DNA of 64,000 bases from Pinus tabuliformis (Eukaryota > Streptophyta > Pinopsida > Pinales > Pinaceae). The notes beneath the pieces were generated by a model, which saw only the letters and a program-made list of their open reading frames with translations, was not told the origin of the DNA and ran no database searches. Location of the stretch: contig CM062815.1 in the NCBI GenBank assembly GCA_031772625.1, positions 913,786,979-913,850,978 of the forward strand. Reading direction: 5' to 3'. This document shows, in pieces, positions 36,397 through 45,486 of the stretch (the first letter of the stretch is position 1; the number at the start of each line of letters is the position of its first letter). A program made the translations under genes and the position numbers.

Positions 36397-38892
36397 ATGG
36401 CACCTTCCACGGATTTCATCCTCATCACCTCCACACTCATGCTCATCTTTCTTTCTGCAAACGCCCATCTTCTTCATCATTATCATGAGAAAAGTCGTGA
36501 ACGACTGCAGGTCGATAGAGAAGCCCTGCAAGCATTCAAAACCTCCCTCACATATGATCCTTCTCACGCCTTGGCCAACTGGGATTTCGCTGCCAATCAT
36601 GTCTGCAATTGGACTGGTGTCACCTGCAACCCTCACAAACTGCGCGTATCTGCCCTAAATCTCTACAACATGAGCCTGCAAGGGACTATACCTCCACATT
36701 TGGGCAATATCTCCTTTCTTGGCGTGTTGAACCTCAGTTTGAACAGTTTCTCTGGCACAATCCCGAACGAGCTGGGCAAGCTCCGTCGCTTAAAACGTCT
36801 GTTCCTCAGTCAGAATCACTTGATTTCGTCCATTCCAGAGGCTTTGAAAGATTGCACATCTCTTAGGCTGCTTGACCTGTCCTTCAATAATTTGGCAGGG
36901 ACTATTCCGAGTGGTCTCGGCCAATTGCAAAACCTGCGAAATCTTTCACTGCACGGTAACGGATTGACTGGGAAAGTGCCCGAATCCTTGGGAAATTGTT
37001 CTGCGCTGGAAATTCTGCGTTTAAAATATAACTTCCTTAGCGGGACTATCCCTTCTCAGCTTGGCATGCTTGCTAGAATTAAAATTCTGTCTCTTGGAGC
37101 AAACCAGCTCAGTGGAGGAATCCCGCCTTCACTGCTTAATTGCACGGAGTTAAGCATCTTATATTTGGGAGACAACAGGCTTACTGGAGAAATCCCGTGG
37201 GAGATAGGGACCAGGCTCTCTAGAATTAAAACTCTGTCTCTTGCAGAAAACCAGCTCAGTGGAGGAATCCCGCCTTCACTGCTTAATTGCACGGAGTTAC
37301 GCGAATTATATTTGGATGACAACAGGCTTACTGGAGAAATCCCGTGGGAGATAGGGACCAGGCTCTCTAGAATTAAAACTCTGTCTCTTGGAGAAAACCA
37401 GCTCAGTGGAGGAATGCCACCTTCGCTGCTTAATTCTACAGAGTTACGCGTAATAGGCTTGTTTGTCAACGGGCTTACTGGAGAAATCCCGTGGGAGATA
37501 GGTACAAAGCTCTCAAATTTAGAGATTCTGCTGCTCTGGGGAAACGAATTTAGAGGTACCATTCCGAAATCTTTAGGAAATTGCTCTCAGCTTTTATGGC
37601 TCGAACTCTCTCAAAATTTCTTAATGGGAGGCATACCTCTGGAATTTGGAAAGCTCCGTCTTCTACAGGATCTGTCAGTTTCTGATAATCATTTGTATAG
37701 TGAGGAATCCATTTCCATCTTTGGAGCACTTTCAAACTGCACCAATCTGCAAATACTCAATCTTTCCAACAATGATCTTAAGGGAGACTTGCCTGGAAGC
37801 ATAGGCCGTCTTTCTCAAAATCTGCTTTATCTCTATTTGAGTGGGAATCGTTTCACTGGTAAGATACCCCAGGAGATGAGCAACCTCACCGGATTGATTC
37901 TGTTGCGTCTAGAGAACAATTTTCTCTCTGGAAGCCTTCCTTCTGCACTAGGAGGGCTGTCTACTCTTCAGCTGCTGGACCTCCACCGGAATAACTTGGA
38001 AGGTAATATACCCTATCAATTCAGTCAATTGAAAGCTCTGTATGAAGTGGACCTTTCTCAAAACGCGTTTTCTGGAGAAATTCATCATGTTTTTGCAAGT
38101 TTACAGCAGCTAAGAAGATTAAATCTCAGCTGTAACAAATTCAGTGGTAATATACCGGACAGTGATATAGGGAATTGTTCCAATCTCGAGCTTCTGGACC
38201 TCAGTTACAACCAGCTAAGCGGCGTGATGCCATCCAAAGTGGCTAGCCTTCATAACCTACAGTTCTACATTAATGTCTCACATAATGCGCTCACAGGAAG
38301 GGTGCCTGCCGAACTGGGAGGAATGCACATGGTTCTCGCAATTGATCTCTCTGACAATAATTTTTCAGGGAGCATACCCAGCCAATTAGTGAATTGTGCT
38401 GGACTTGACTACCTTAATCTTTCTCACAATTCATTGGAAGGCACCATTCCGACATCAATCGATCAAGTTAAAGGACTTCAAGATTTGGATCTCTCTTTCA
38501 ATAAGCTTTCCGGTCCCCTGCCTACCTCTATAGAGAAATTACAGAAGCTTACGCACTTAAACTTGTCATACAATAACTTCACAGGAGAAGTACCATCCTC
38601 CGGAGCTTTCAGGAAACTGAATTTTACATCATTCTTAGGAAACAATGGACTCTGTGGCAGATGGATAGAGTTACCTCATTGTAAATTGACGACAAGGCAC
38701 CATCATGATTCCAAAAGAAGGGTAGTTATCTTGGCCACATCGGTTGGTTTAACTTTGCTATTGGTATTTTGCCTAGCCTTCATGGTTTTGATATATTTTC
38801 GTAGCAGAAAGTCTGCATTGTTGGAAACTATTTCAGCGAGATTAGGGAGGACGCTGGGGGAGCCAACTCCGCGAGACGAAGATTGTAAGTGA
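36397..38892 (+). CDS. LRR receptor kinase: ectodomain and transmembrane part
   Basis: 831 codons. Residues 1-23 are a signal peptide (hydrophobic LITSTLMLIFLSANA). An LRR N-cap with CNWTGVTC follows at ~65-80. More than 20 plant-type LRRs (LxxLxLxxNxLxGxIP) run to ~735, then a C-terminal cysteine cap (GLCG...PHC). A transmembrane helix (ILATSVGLTLLLVFCLAFMV) lies at ~775-800, with a short basic cytosolic tail. The frame ends at TGA 38,890 just before the kinase, which continues in another frame. Residues 226-372 are three near-identical 49-residue (147-bp) double-LRR units. It resembles subfamily XII receptors that perceive microbial or peptide ligands at the plasma membrane. As read, the product is a kinase-less receptor-like protein. 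Confidence 0.88.
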   Translation: MAPSTDFILITSTLMLIFLSANAHLLHHYHEKSRERLQVDREALQAFKTSLTYDPSHALANWDFAANHVCNWTGVTCNPHKLRVSALNLYNMSLQGTIPPHLGNISFLGVLNLSLNSFSGTIPNELGKLRRLKRLFLSQNHLISSIPEALKDCTSLRLLDLSFNNLAGTIPSGLGQLQNLRNLSLHGNGLTGKVPESLGNCSALEILRLKYNFLSGTIPSQLGMLARIKILSLGANQLSGGIPPSLLNCTELSILYLGDNRLTGEIPWEIGTRLSRIKTLSLAENQLSGGIPPSLLNCTELRELYLDDNRLTGEIPWEIGTRLSRIKTLSLGENQLSGGMPPSLLNSTELRVIGLFVNGLTGEIPWEIGTKLSNLEILLLWGNEFRGTIPKSLGNCSQLLWLELSQNFLMGGIPLEFGKLRLLQDLSVSDNHLYSEESISIFGALSNCTNLQILNLSNNDLKGDLPGSIGRLSQNLLYLYLSGNRFTGKIPQEMSNLTGLILLRLENNFLSGSLPSALGGLSTLQLLDLHRNNLEGNIPYQFSQLKALYEVDLSQNAFSGEIHHVFASLQQLRRLNLSCNKFSGNIPDSDIGNCSNLELLDLSYNQLSGVMPSKVASLHNLQFYINVSHNALTGRVPAELGGMHMVLAIDLSDNNFSGSIPSQLVNCAGLDYLNLSHNSLEGTIPTSIDQVKGLQDLDLSFNKLSGPLPTSIEKLQKLTHLNLSYNNFTGEVPSSGAFRKLNFTSFLGNNGLCGRWIELPHCKLTTRHHHDSKRRVVILATSVGLTLLLVFCLAFMVLIYFRSRKSALLETISARLGRTLGEPTPRDEDCK

Positions 38893-40031
38893 GGAAGAGG
38901 TGAACAGAGCAACTAATGGTTTCAGCCCGGATAACCTAGTAGGGCGTGGCGGCCATGGGTCAGTGTATAAGGGCGTATTAGACAACGCCACAATCGTTGC
39001 TGTGAAAGTTATACAGTCTGCCACATCAGGGGGTGCATACAAGAGACTCATAAAAGAATGCAAGACGTTGGGAAGAGTCCGCCATCGGAATCTGGTGAGA
39101 ATGGTGGGCGTATGCTCAAGTTTGCAGGTCAAATCTTTGATTATGGAGTTCATGTCGCAGGGAAACCTGGATAAGCATTTGCATTGTAGGGAAAATAATT
39201 GCAGGTTGGATCTGAAAAGACGGCTTAGCATTGTGAAGGACGTGGCCCATGGAATGGCATACCTTCACCATTACTGTTCTCCGGCCATTGTTCATTGTGA
39301 TCTGAAACCTTCCAACGTTTTACTGGATGAGACGATGACGGCTCATGTTGGAGATTTCGGTATTTCACGCCTCATCAACGATTCAACAGTAGCAGCCTCA
39401 GGGGACACCTCCAGTCATGTGATCGGGTCTGTTGGTTACATTGCACCAGGTAAATACTATTGATACACTAGATTGGTTAAGCAATGTTGTATATGGGAAA
39501 TATTTGAGTCAGTGATAAAGGTTTTATATATAAATGCTCATATGGGATTATATGTGAGTCGCTAAAAAATGTTTTACATGTATAAAATTGATTACAGAAT
39601 ATGGTACAGGAGGGCGCCCGTCCATGAAAGGGGACGTATACAGCTACGGCATCTTGGTACTGGAAATGATAACGGGAAAGAAGCCCACAGATGCAGTGTT
39701 ATCAGAAGAAGGGCAATCGTTGCAGAGTTGGGTGGGCGATGCATTCCCCGACAGATTGTTGGAGGTGATTGACAGGGCTTTGGTGGAGGAGATTAGAATG
39801 GAAGAAGGGGATGAAGAACATGATGTAAGTGAATTTATGGGGCATGGAATTGTTGTGCTGTTGGCGAAGATAGGTGTGATGTGTAGCAAAGAGGATCCTC
39901 ATGAACGACCGACTCTTCGAGAGGTTGAGGCATCGCTAGAGCAGCTAGTCGCCAAAATCCAAAAGAATTCAGAAAATGAGTTGAACCGCCTCGGAGAGGT
40001 GACTGACGAAGCCATTTCTGAATCTGATTAG
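38879..40031 (+). pseudogene. Kinase domain of the LRR receptor kinase (frame +2 relative to ectodomain)
   Basis: Exon 38,879-39,449 joins 39,598-40,031 (334 codons). It reads KIVSEEEVNRATNGFS, then glycine-rich LVGRGGHGSVYKG, VAVKVIQ (ATP-anchoring Lys), HCDLKPSNVLLDE, GDFGISRL and, across the splice, GYIAPEYGTGG. HCD in place of HRD makes it a non-RD kinase, typical of innate-immunity receptors. The C-lobe runs through SYGILVLEMITGKKPTD and ERPTLREVEASLE to the stop at 40,029. The frame differs by one base from the ectodomain ORF. The shift lies between the membrane helix and 38,880. It is either a pseudogene lesion or a sequence error; splicing does not obviously repair it. Confidence 0.85.
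39450..39597 (+). other. Intron of the receptor kinase gene
   Basis: 148-bp intron: donor CCAG|GTAAAT, acceptor TTACAG|AATATGG. Splicing joins IAP to EYGTGG in the activation segment, the conserved intron position of subfamily XII LRR kinases. Total exon length 38,879-39,449 plus 39,598-40,031 is a multiple of three. Confidence 0.93.
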
Positions 40032-40100
40032 GGCATGTTGTGGAAGAAAATGATGAGATTTTCTGAATCTGATTAGGGCATGTTGTGGAAGAAAATGATG
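40016..40100. repeat. 45-bp tandem duplication across the stop codon
   Basis: TTCTGAATCTGATTAGGGCA and the bases that follow occur at 40,016 and again at 40,061, identical over 40 bp. The unit includes the final codons and the TAG stop, so the second copy lies in the 3' untranslated region. A looser duplication (GGAGGAAAATGATTAG) follows near 40,140-40,190. Confidence 0.93.
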
Positions 40101-41381
40101 CCATTACGCTGCTCCTTTTAATGGTTAGTACATATATGTGGAGGAAAATGATTAGTGGTCAGCACATATATTTGGAGGAAAATGATTAGTTTAGACTAGA
40201 TAATTAGTTTTGTATTTTCATTTGTTGTAAGTGTGGTTATAGGTTTTTAGAAGCAGTTAATTACATCCAGTTAGATTAGATATAGTTAAATCCAGAGATA
40301 TTTTCAAGTTAATTAATTTTTTATATTCTTATGTGGGAAGAGATTTTTTCAGGTAATTAATAATGTAATTAAAATATTTTTCTATATTAAAATAACATAT
40401 ATTATTATTTAATTAATATAAATGTGTTTATATAGTCAAAATAAAATTTTTATTTTAAAATAATTTATATTATTATTTAATTAATATAAATGTGTTTTTT
40501 AATTTTTTAATTCAATATAATTATTTTTTTAATCAATTTTTTTCTATATGAAATCTTGTTTTAATATAGGAAATAAACAACATACAATTTTTTTGGAAGA
40601 TCTCTTTATAAATTAAAATATTTTTTTAATCTTTAAAAATAATGATTATTGTTTAAGATATTTTTTTTAGTGGTTCAGAGTAATAATCATAGAATACAAT
40701 TTATAATATTAAGTGAAAAGAGATTATATTGAAAACAATTTTATAAATAGTTTAAATTAGTCCATTTTCTTATTATTATCATATATTTTTATTTTTATTT
40801 TTAACTTTATTATTATCATGTTTTTTATTTTTATTTTTATGTTTTTAAGAATACTTGTTATTAAATAGAATTTATAGTAAACTAAAATTATGTATTCATT
40901 TTGGGATTTATGTATAGTTAATGGTTTAGGATTTGTTTTTTATTAGCTTATTTTATAAATAAAATTGATATGCTATTTTTTCCTTTTTTGTTATATAAAG
41001 ATTTAATATAATTATAAAATTCTATAATGATGTAATTTTGACAAGTTGCCAAGGGCTAATTCATGTATGATGATAGCTTAGACCATCATTTCCAAAGTTA
41101 TATTGACAATTTAATAGCGGCCTATAAATTGTATTTCAATATTACTAGTTATTTTACACATTAGTATTACAATTGGTGGATATCATCATACTTTGGACCA
41201 CCATAAGTGGGATACTCAACAGTGCAATCATGGATTGACATTTGATTTATTAAACACTGGAATATTATTTATGCATTCTAAATATGTATATTGATTCGTT
41301 AAATATTTTTTGTTTTATTCTTGGCAATAATGCATTTATTCTAGACTTAAGGAACCCTCAATCTTGTCTATTTGGATTTAT
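40101..41381. other. AT-rich region downstream of the receptor gene
   Basis: Very A/T-rich, with recurring TTATTATTTAATTAATATAA blocks around 40,390-40,500. No gene recognised. Confidence 0.5.
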
Positions 41382-42024
41382 TCCTAATGTTCGTCAATAC
41401 TTGGTGAAACCAAAGATAGCATGCTCAATTTACGTATTGTTGGTAGATTGTTTGCAAGGTTTACAACATTGATGAATGTTGTCTACAAATTCCTGTGACA
41501 TTTATTGATCTAATTATGATGGTTTGTCTATGATTCGTGGTAGTTTTCCCATGTCTTTGAAAAAAATTATATAGTTGCAACTAAATATGAAATTGATATT
41601 TTATGAGAAATGCTCACACAAATGGCTCTCAATTTACACAAAAATTTCAATCCCTATACTCCTAATCCCATTAATGAAAGTGTAATGAATATGGTTGCTT
41701 TCTTCTTGGAATACTTCGAGTGATTCTCCTTGTAAAGGATGTAATGTTTCATTTATAGGAACCTTAAAGGATCCATGTATAGTAGTTGCTTCTATGTTGA
41801 AAGTGTTATCACTTAGAACTAAAATTGATATATGTAACTTTTCATCCTAGCCCGATGACAAAGGTCAGTGCTAGTTTATTTTTGTTTTAATTTTCTGCCC
41901 TTAGAATCTGAAGTTTTGAAGAGTTTTTGAGTCAAGTTATTCTCAACTCCCATTGGTTCCCCTCCATCTACCATTGTTTTATAGCCACCTGTTATCTTAT
42001 GTCAGTCACCGTGCCTTTTTGTAG

Positions 42025-42122
42025 TTTCGCAGCGCAATTCTGATTAGGCAGTTTCGCAGCGCATCATTCAAATTTAAAACTCACAGCGCTGCGAAATCAT
42101 GGATTCGTACATTTCGCAGCGA
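42025..42122. promoter_or_regulatory. Cluster of four TTTCGCAGCG sites upstream of the ORF
   Basis: TTTCGCAGCG occurs at 42,025, 42,052 and 42,112 on the plus strand and once inverted at 42,087-42,096. It lies 370-470 bp before the ORF start codon, in otherwise AT-rich DNA. These look like binding sites for one factor; the factor is unknown. Confidence 0.5.
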
Positions 42123-42492
42123 ATCTTTCTCGAAATGTCAAATCCGTTAGGTGATTCATAGGCCGTGTCTTCTCATGTCAGCTGACATACCCCTCTTATC
42201 ACATTTCACCACTCATTGCCACTATCACCACCACTAGATCTGTTGATACGCATGAATCATCATTTCCAAGAAAGACCACCGTGCATAAATCTTAATGATG
42301 GTCTTAAGTCTTGCATGAATGACAAATTTGCACGATTACAACTTGAAAGATTTTAAACGGCAAAATTTAAAATTCAACTGCAAAGATAATCGAGCGAGGT
42401 TGATAATCAAGCGAGGCTGAATTCAAATAGAAGCTGAATCACAATTCCAACCGGAGCTGGTAGTCATTGTTTGCAAAGATTTGGAAGAATCA

Positions 42493-44049
42493 ATGGAGAA
42501 AAAGGAGCACAGATCCGGAAAATGTCTAAGGACTGAGCCTGAAGGCTTAGATATAACGCTGAGAAATAAAGAGGTGGAGAAAGCATTTAAAAAGGTCGGG
42601 CGCTGGAATTTTTGCAAAAAGTTACAAGGAGGACACGCACAGGTAACTAAAGAATTTGCACTTAACTTCACAGGCTTGAATTCAAAAGTAGCCATGATAG
42701 AATTGCAGGTTTCGCCAGAAGTGATATCTACTGTGACAGAGATCCCACGAGGACAAGAGCAATGGTTTAAAAATTTCAAGTTTGACATGAATCCTTGCAA
42801 GGAGTTTTTGAAAGATGAATTTGTAAATGAAGATTTAAGTAAGGCAGTTCCCAGGAGTTATGTCAAAGAATATTATGCTCATTTACTCACCTGCATACAG
42901 AAATATCTGACTTGTGAAGGAAGGTATAACAAGGTTTACTCTTACCATTTTAAACTCCTTTTGCATTTCACCAGGAAGGTCTCCATAGACTTACCTTTTA
43001 ATCTTTTCCGTAGTTTGAGTAAGATGTGTGATAAGGTACAGCTGAGGAAAGAGGATTGTGAAACCTCTTTGTTTCATCATGGTTTGATCAAACTACTGGT
43101 TTTAGATGGGCTCCAAAAGATAGACAGAGATTGGAATTCATTCATTTTTATGGCTGGCTTCAAAAGCCAGACTGGCCTCACTCCTCCACCTGCTAAAGAT
43201 TTTACAATAGCTGAGCTCCAAACAGAAGCAAGAGCTAAAAGAGTTCCACATTCACAAGTAAGAAAACAAGTGAAGCCACTCATCATCCAAGATCAACCTC
43301 AGCAATCAACTAAGGAAAAAGCTCATGGTAAAAATACTGTACCTGAAACAAGCACATCTGAAGTAGTCTCAAGGATAAGAACAAGAAGCCAGATGAGTAA
43401 GGAAAAAGGTAAAGCTATAACAGTCGAAGAAAGTCCAGTGTCCAAGGGAAGTTTAAATGCCTTATTACAGGCTATTGACTTTGAGCAGTGTCTACCAGTT
43501 CAAATTGAGTTGATACAGTCAGAACAAGAAAGCACCAAGAAAGCCAAGGCCTCAAAAAGGCTTAAATTTGATGAGCCAGCTGAAGATTTTGTTTTTAAAC
43601 CTAGAAGACCTATGACAAGGAGATTCCAACAAGTACAGGAAGCACTGTCAAGAACAAAGGAAACAAGGGAAGGGACACAACGTTGGCAAAAGAAAAACAC
43701 AGGCAAAACAGTCATCACATCTAAAGAAGATAATATAGCAGACCTGAAGAGCCAATTAGAATCAGTTAAGCATGAGATTGCAAAATTGAAGAAAGCTGCT
43801 AGAAGACACGCAGTCATACAAGCAAACTATTATAAAACTCTATGGAAAGGGAATGCAACTGTAGAAGCCCAGATGAATTCAGTGGTTGATGGCCATTCAC
43901 AATTTCACACCTGGACAGTACCAGCAATCAAAGAAGCCAAGTACATCAGAAGGATCAATATGCAACTGAGAGCTGGGAATAAGGTTATGAAGAAACAAAT
44001 TGAAGATCTGAAGGCACAGCTAAGCCAGCTTAAAGGACCTGCTAAATGA
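42493..44049 (+). CDS. Uncharacterised 518-residue protein encoded in the 3.68-kb insertion
   Basis: First ATG is at 42,493; the frame is open upstream to 42,421. Residues ~1-245 form a globular region with GRWNFCKKLQGGHAQVTKEF, VSPEVISTVTEIPRGQEQWF and a hydrophobic helical stretch (YHFKLLLHFTRKVSIDLPFN). This reminds me of the uncharacterised, transposon-associated N-terminal domain found in many plant proteins. Residues ~250-410 are basic and low-complexity (many Lys, Ser, Thr, Gln). Residues ~415-518 are heptad-rich coiled coil (DLKSQLESVKHEIAKLKKAA ... IEDLKAQLSQLKG). There is no catalytic motif. The ORF is intact while surrounding elements are riddled with stops. Possibly a Gag-like or DNA/RNA-binding protein; function unknown. 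Confidence 0.72.
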   Translation: MEKKEHRSGKCLRTEPEGLDITLRNKEVEKAFKKVGRWNFCKKLQGGHAQVTKEFALNFTGLNSKVAMIELQVSPEVISTVTEIPRGQEQWFKNFKFDMNPCKEFLKDEFVNEDLSKAVPRSYVKEYYAHLLTCIQKYLTCEGRYNKVYSYHFKLLLHFTRKVSIDLPFNLFRSLSKMCDKVQLRKEDCETSLFHHGLIKLLVLDGLQKIDRDWNSFIFMAGFKSQTGLTPPPAKDFTIAELQTEARAKRVPHSQVRKQVKPLIIQDQPQQSTKEKAHGKNTVPETSTSEVVSRIRTRSQMSKEKGKAITVEESPVSKGSLNALLQAIDFEQCLPVQIELIQSEQESTKKAKASKRLKFDEPAEDFVFKPRRPMTRRFQQVQEALSRTKETREGTQRWQKKNTGKTVITSKEDNIADLKSQLESVKHEIAKLKKAARRHAVIQANYYKTLWKGNATVEAQMNSVVDGHSQFHTWTVPAIKEAKYIRRINMQLRAGNKVMKKQIEDLKAQLSQLKGPAK

Positions 44050-44228
44050 GTTTTCATTTCAAGTAAGATTCTATTTCAAAATTTTGATAAGTATGCTTGA
44101 TCTTATCTTTCTGAAGAAATCTAAATCCCTATTCGGCCTTTGGAAAGTCTAAAGAAGTTTTTGGCAATCAAGCACTTGGTTAATAAAGGACTCAGGTTAA
44201 AAACAAGTTGTTTTAAATAACTCAGTAA

Positions 44229-44248
44229 TTTTGTAGCGCGCTACAAAA
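44229..44248. promoter_or_regulatory. 20-bp perfect palindrome downstream of the ORF
   Basis: TTTTGTAGCG followed directly by its complement CGCTACAAAA, 180 bp after the stop codon. The core resembles the AGCGC words upstream of the ORF. Confidence 0.5.
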
Positions 44249-44249
44249 C

Positions 44250-45486
44250 TGCTGAAAGTGATGATTTCAACGTAAATCAAGCAGTCTTGAAGTTGAAGCG
44301 GGAAAATTTTGAAGGACAGTTGTATACAACGAGAACACCTGAAGTTACAACAGCTAATCAGACTAGAACAAGTGGAAACAAATAGTTTGAATCAAAAAGT
44401 GGCATTTTGTCATATCATAAGGAAATTGAAGCATGTATCAGACAGCTTGAATACGTTTTCCTTTTTGTTTTCGAAACAGTGGATGACACATCATCAAATC
44501 AGGTTTCATAACAGCGGACAACACATCAAAACGTGGCCACCATCATATTTTGAGGGACAACAATTAAAAAACCGACTTATGAAGATTCGAAGATCATAAA
44601 GCCGAGAAGCAAGGATAGTCTCCTAATTTTTCTGGACAGTGAAGAAGATACAACATCCAAGGCTAAAATGGAGCATTAAACACCCATCTCAGCCAAACTG
44701 AAAGAGAACCAGATGTCATAGAAAGGAATCATCCTAATTTAAGCCATCATGCATGTAATATGGAGTTAGAGTCATAGTTGATTTAGATCTCTAAAAAAAC
44801 TCTAGTCAACACTTTGTTGTATTTATTAAGTAGTTAGAGTTTAAGAGTTGTCAGTAATAGAAGTAGTTTTCGAATTCCCCTCATGCTTGAGGAGGAATCT
44901 CGATCAGTTAGAATAAGAGTTCTATATATAGCTGAAACAACAATGTAATCAGGGTTGGAAACTTTATGGAAAAGCTTGTATTTGGCCTATGTAAGACTCA
45001 TTTTCAATAATACATGCTTGACTTTACTTCTCAGGATTCATGAAGAATTTTTTATGTTCAGAATATGTGATGTTGTCCTTTTCTTAATTCTTACAGTGGT
45101 ATGGATGTATAATCACTCAGAATTCACTAAATGTGCTCTGACTTCCTGTATACTTTTATAAACTGTGTGGTCCCATATGAGTTTATGTTCTGAATGTTTA
45201 AATGCTGAATGCCCTGACTTCCATGTAAGGTTGAGTTCATTATTATATTGAGGTGTTGTTGACTCCATAAGCCCAATGGATAGTTGTTTAATGTGTTTCC
45301 ACCATTCATATTTTCCACAGTTGTTCTATAAGAGTTAGCCATCTTATCTTTATTCAAAATCATTAATCCATCAAGAGAGATCCCTCTCAGGTTGAGGAGG
45401 CTAAGCCTCAGCCTAAAGTAGGTTTGAAATAGTTACTTAGAGTCAACCTGACCAGCAGTCTATCAGGGTTTGATTTTGAGATAACA
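44250..45486. other. Right non-coding part of the 3.68-kb insertion
   Basis: No conserved ORF. Holds the TATA box at 44,921-44,930 and an AATAAT at 45,006. It ends with GATTTTGAGATAACA at the insertion boundary. Confidence 0.5.

Larger units (their letters stand above)
41804..45486 (+). mobile_element. 3.68-kb TG...CA insertion carrying a long ORF (possible giant solo LTR)
   Basis: Starts TGTTATC and ends GATAACA (7-bp inverted termini), flanked by the target duplication GAAAG (41,799-41,803 and 45,487-45,491). The empty site is seen in unit B, where GAAAG occurs once. No internal pair of direct repeats was found. Near the right end a TATA box (TCTATATATA, 44,921-44,930) and an AATAAT signal (45,006) mimic the U3-R-U5 order of an LTR. 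I infer a solo LTR with an ORF in its U3. A non-autonomous DNA transposon is the alternative; 5-bp duplications fit retroviral integration better. Confidence 0.7.

Noticed and set aside
37056..37562. 168-codon minus-strand ORF inside the LRR region
   Set aside because: It is the antisense shadow of the triplicated LRR unit; the repeat keeps the opposite frame open.
38886..38892. GTAAGT as a true splice donor that repairs the receptor frame
   Set aside because: Any acceptor downstream would remove the start of the kinase ATP site; the family has no intron here.
43500..43817. 105-codon minus-strand ORF under the 518-codon ORF
   Set aside because: Antisense shadow of a Lys/Ser-rich reading frame.
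41804..45486. Helitron or hAT/Mutator transposon
   Set aside because: The target duplication is 5 bp, not absent, 8 or 9 bp, and the ends are TG...CA rather than TC...CTRR or long terminal inverted repeats.
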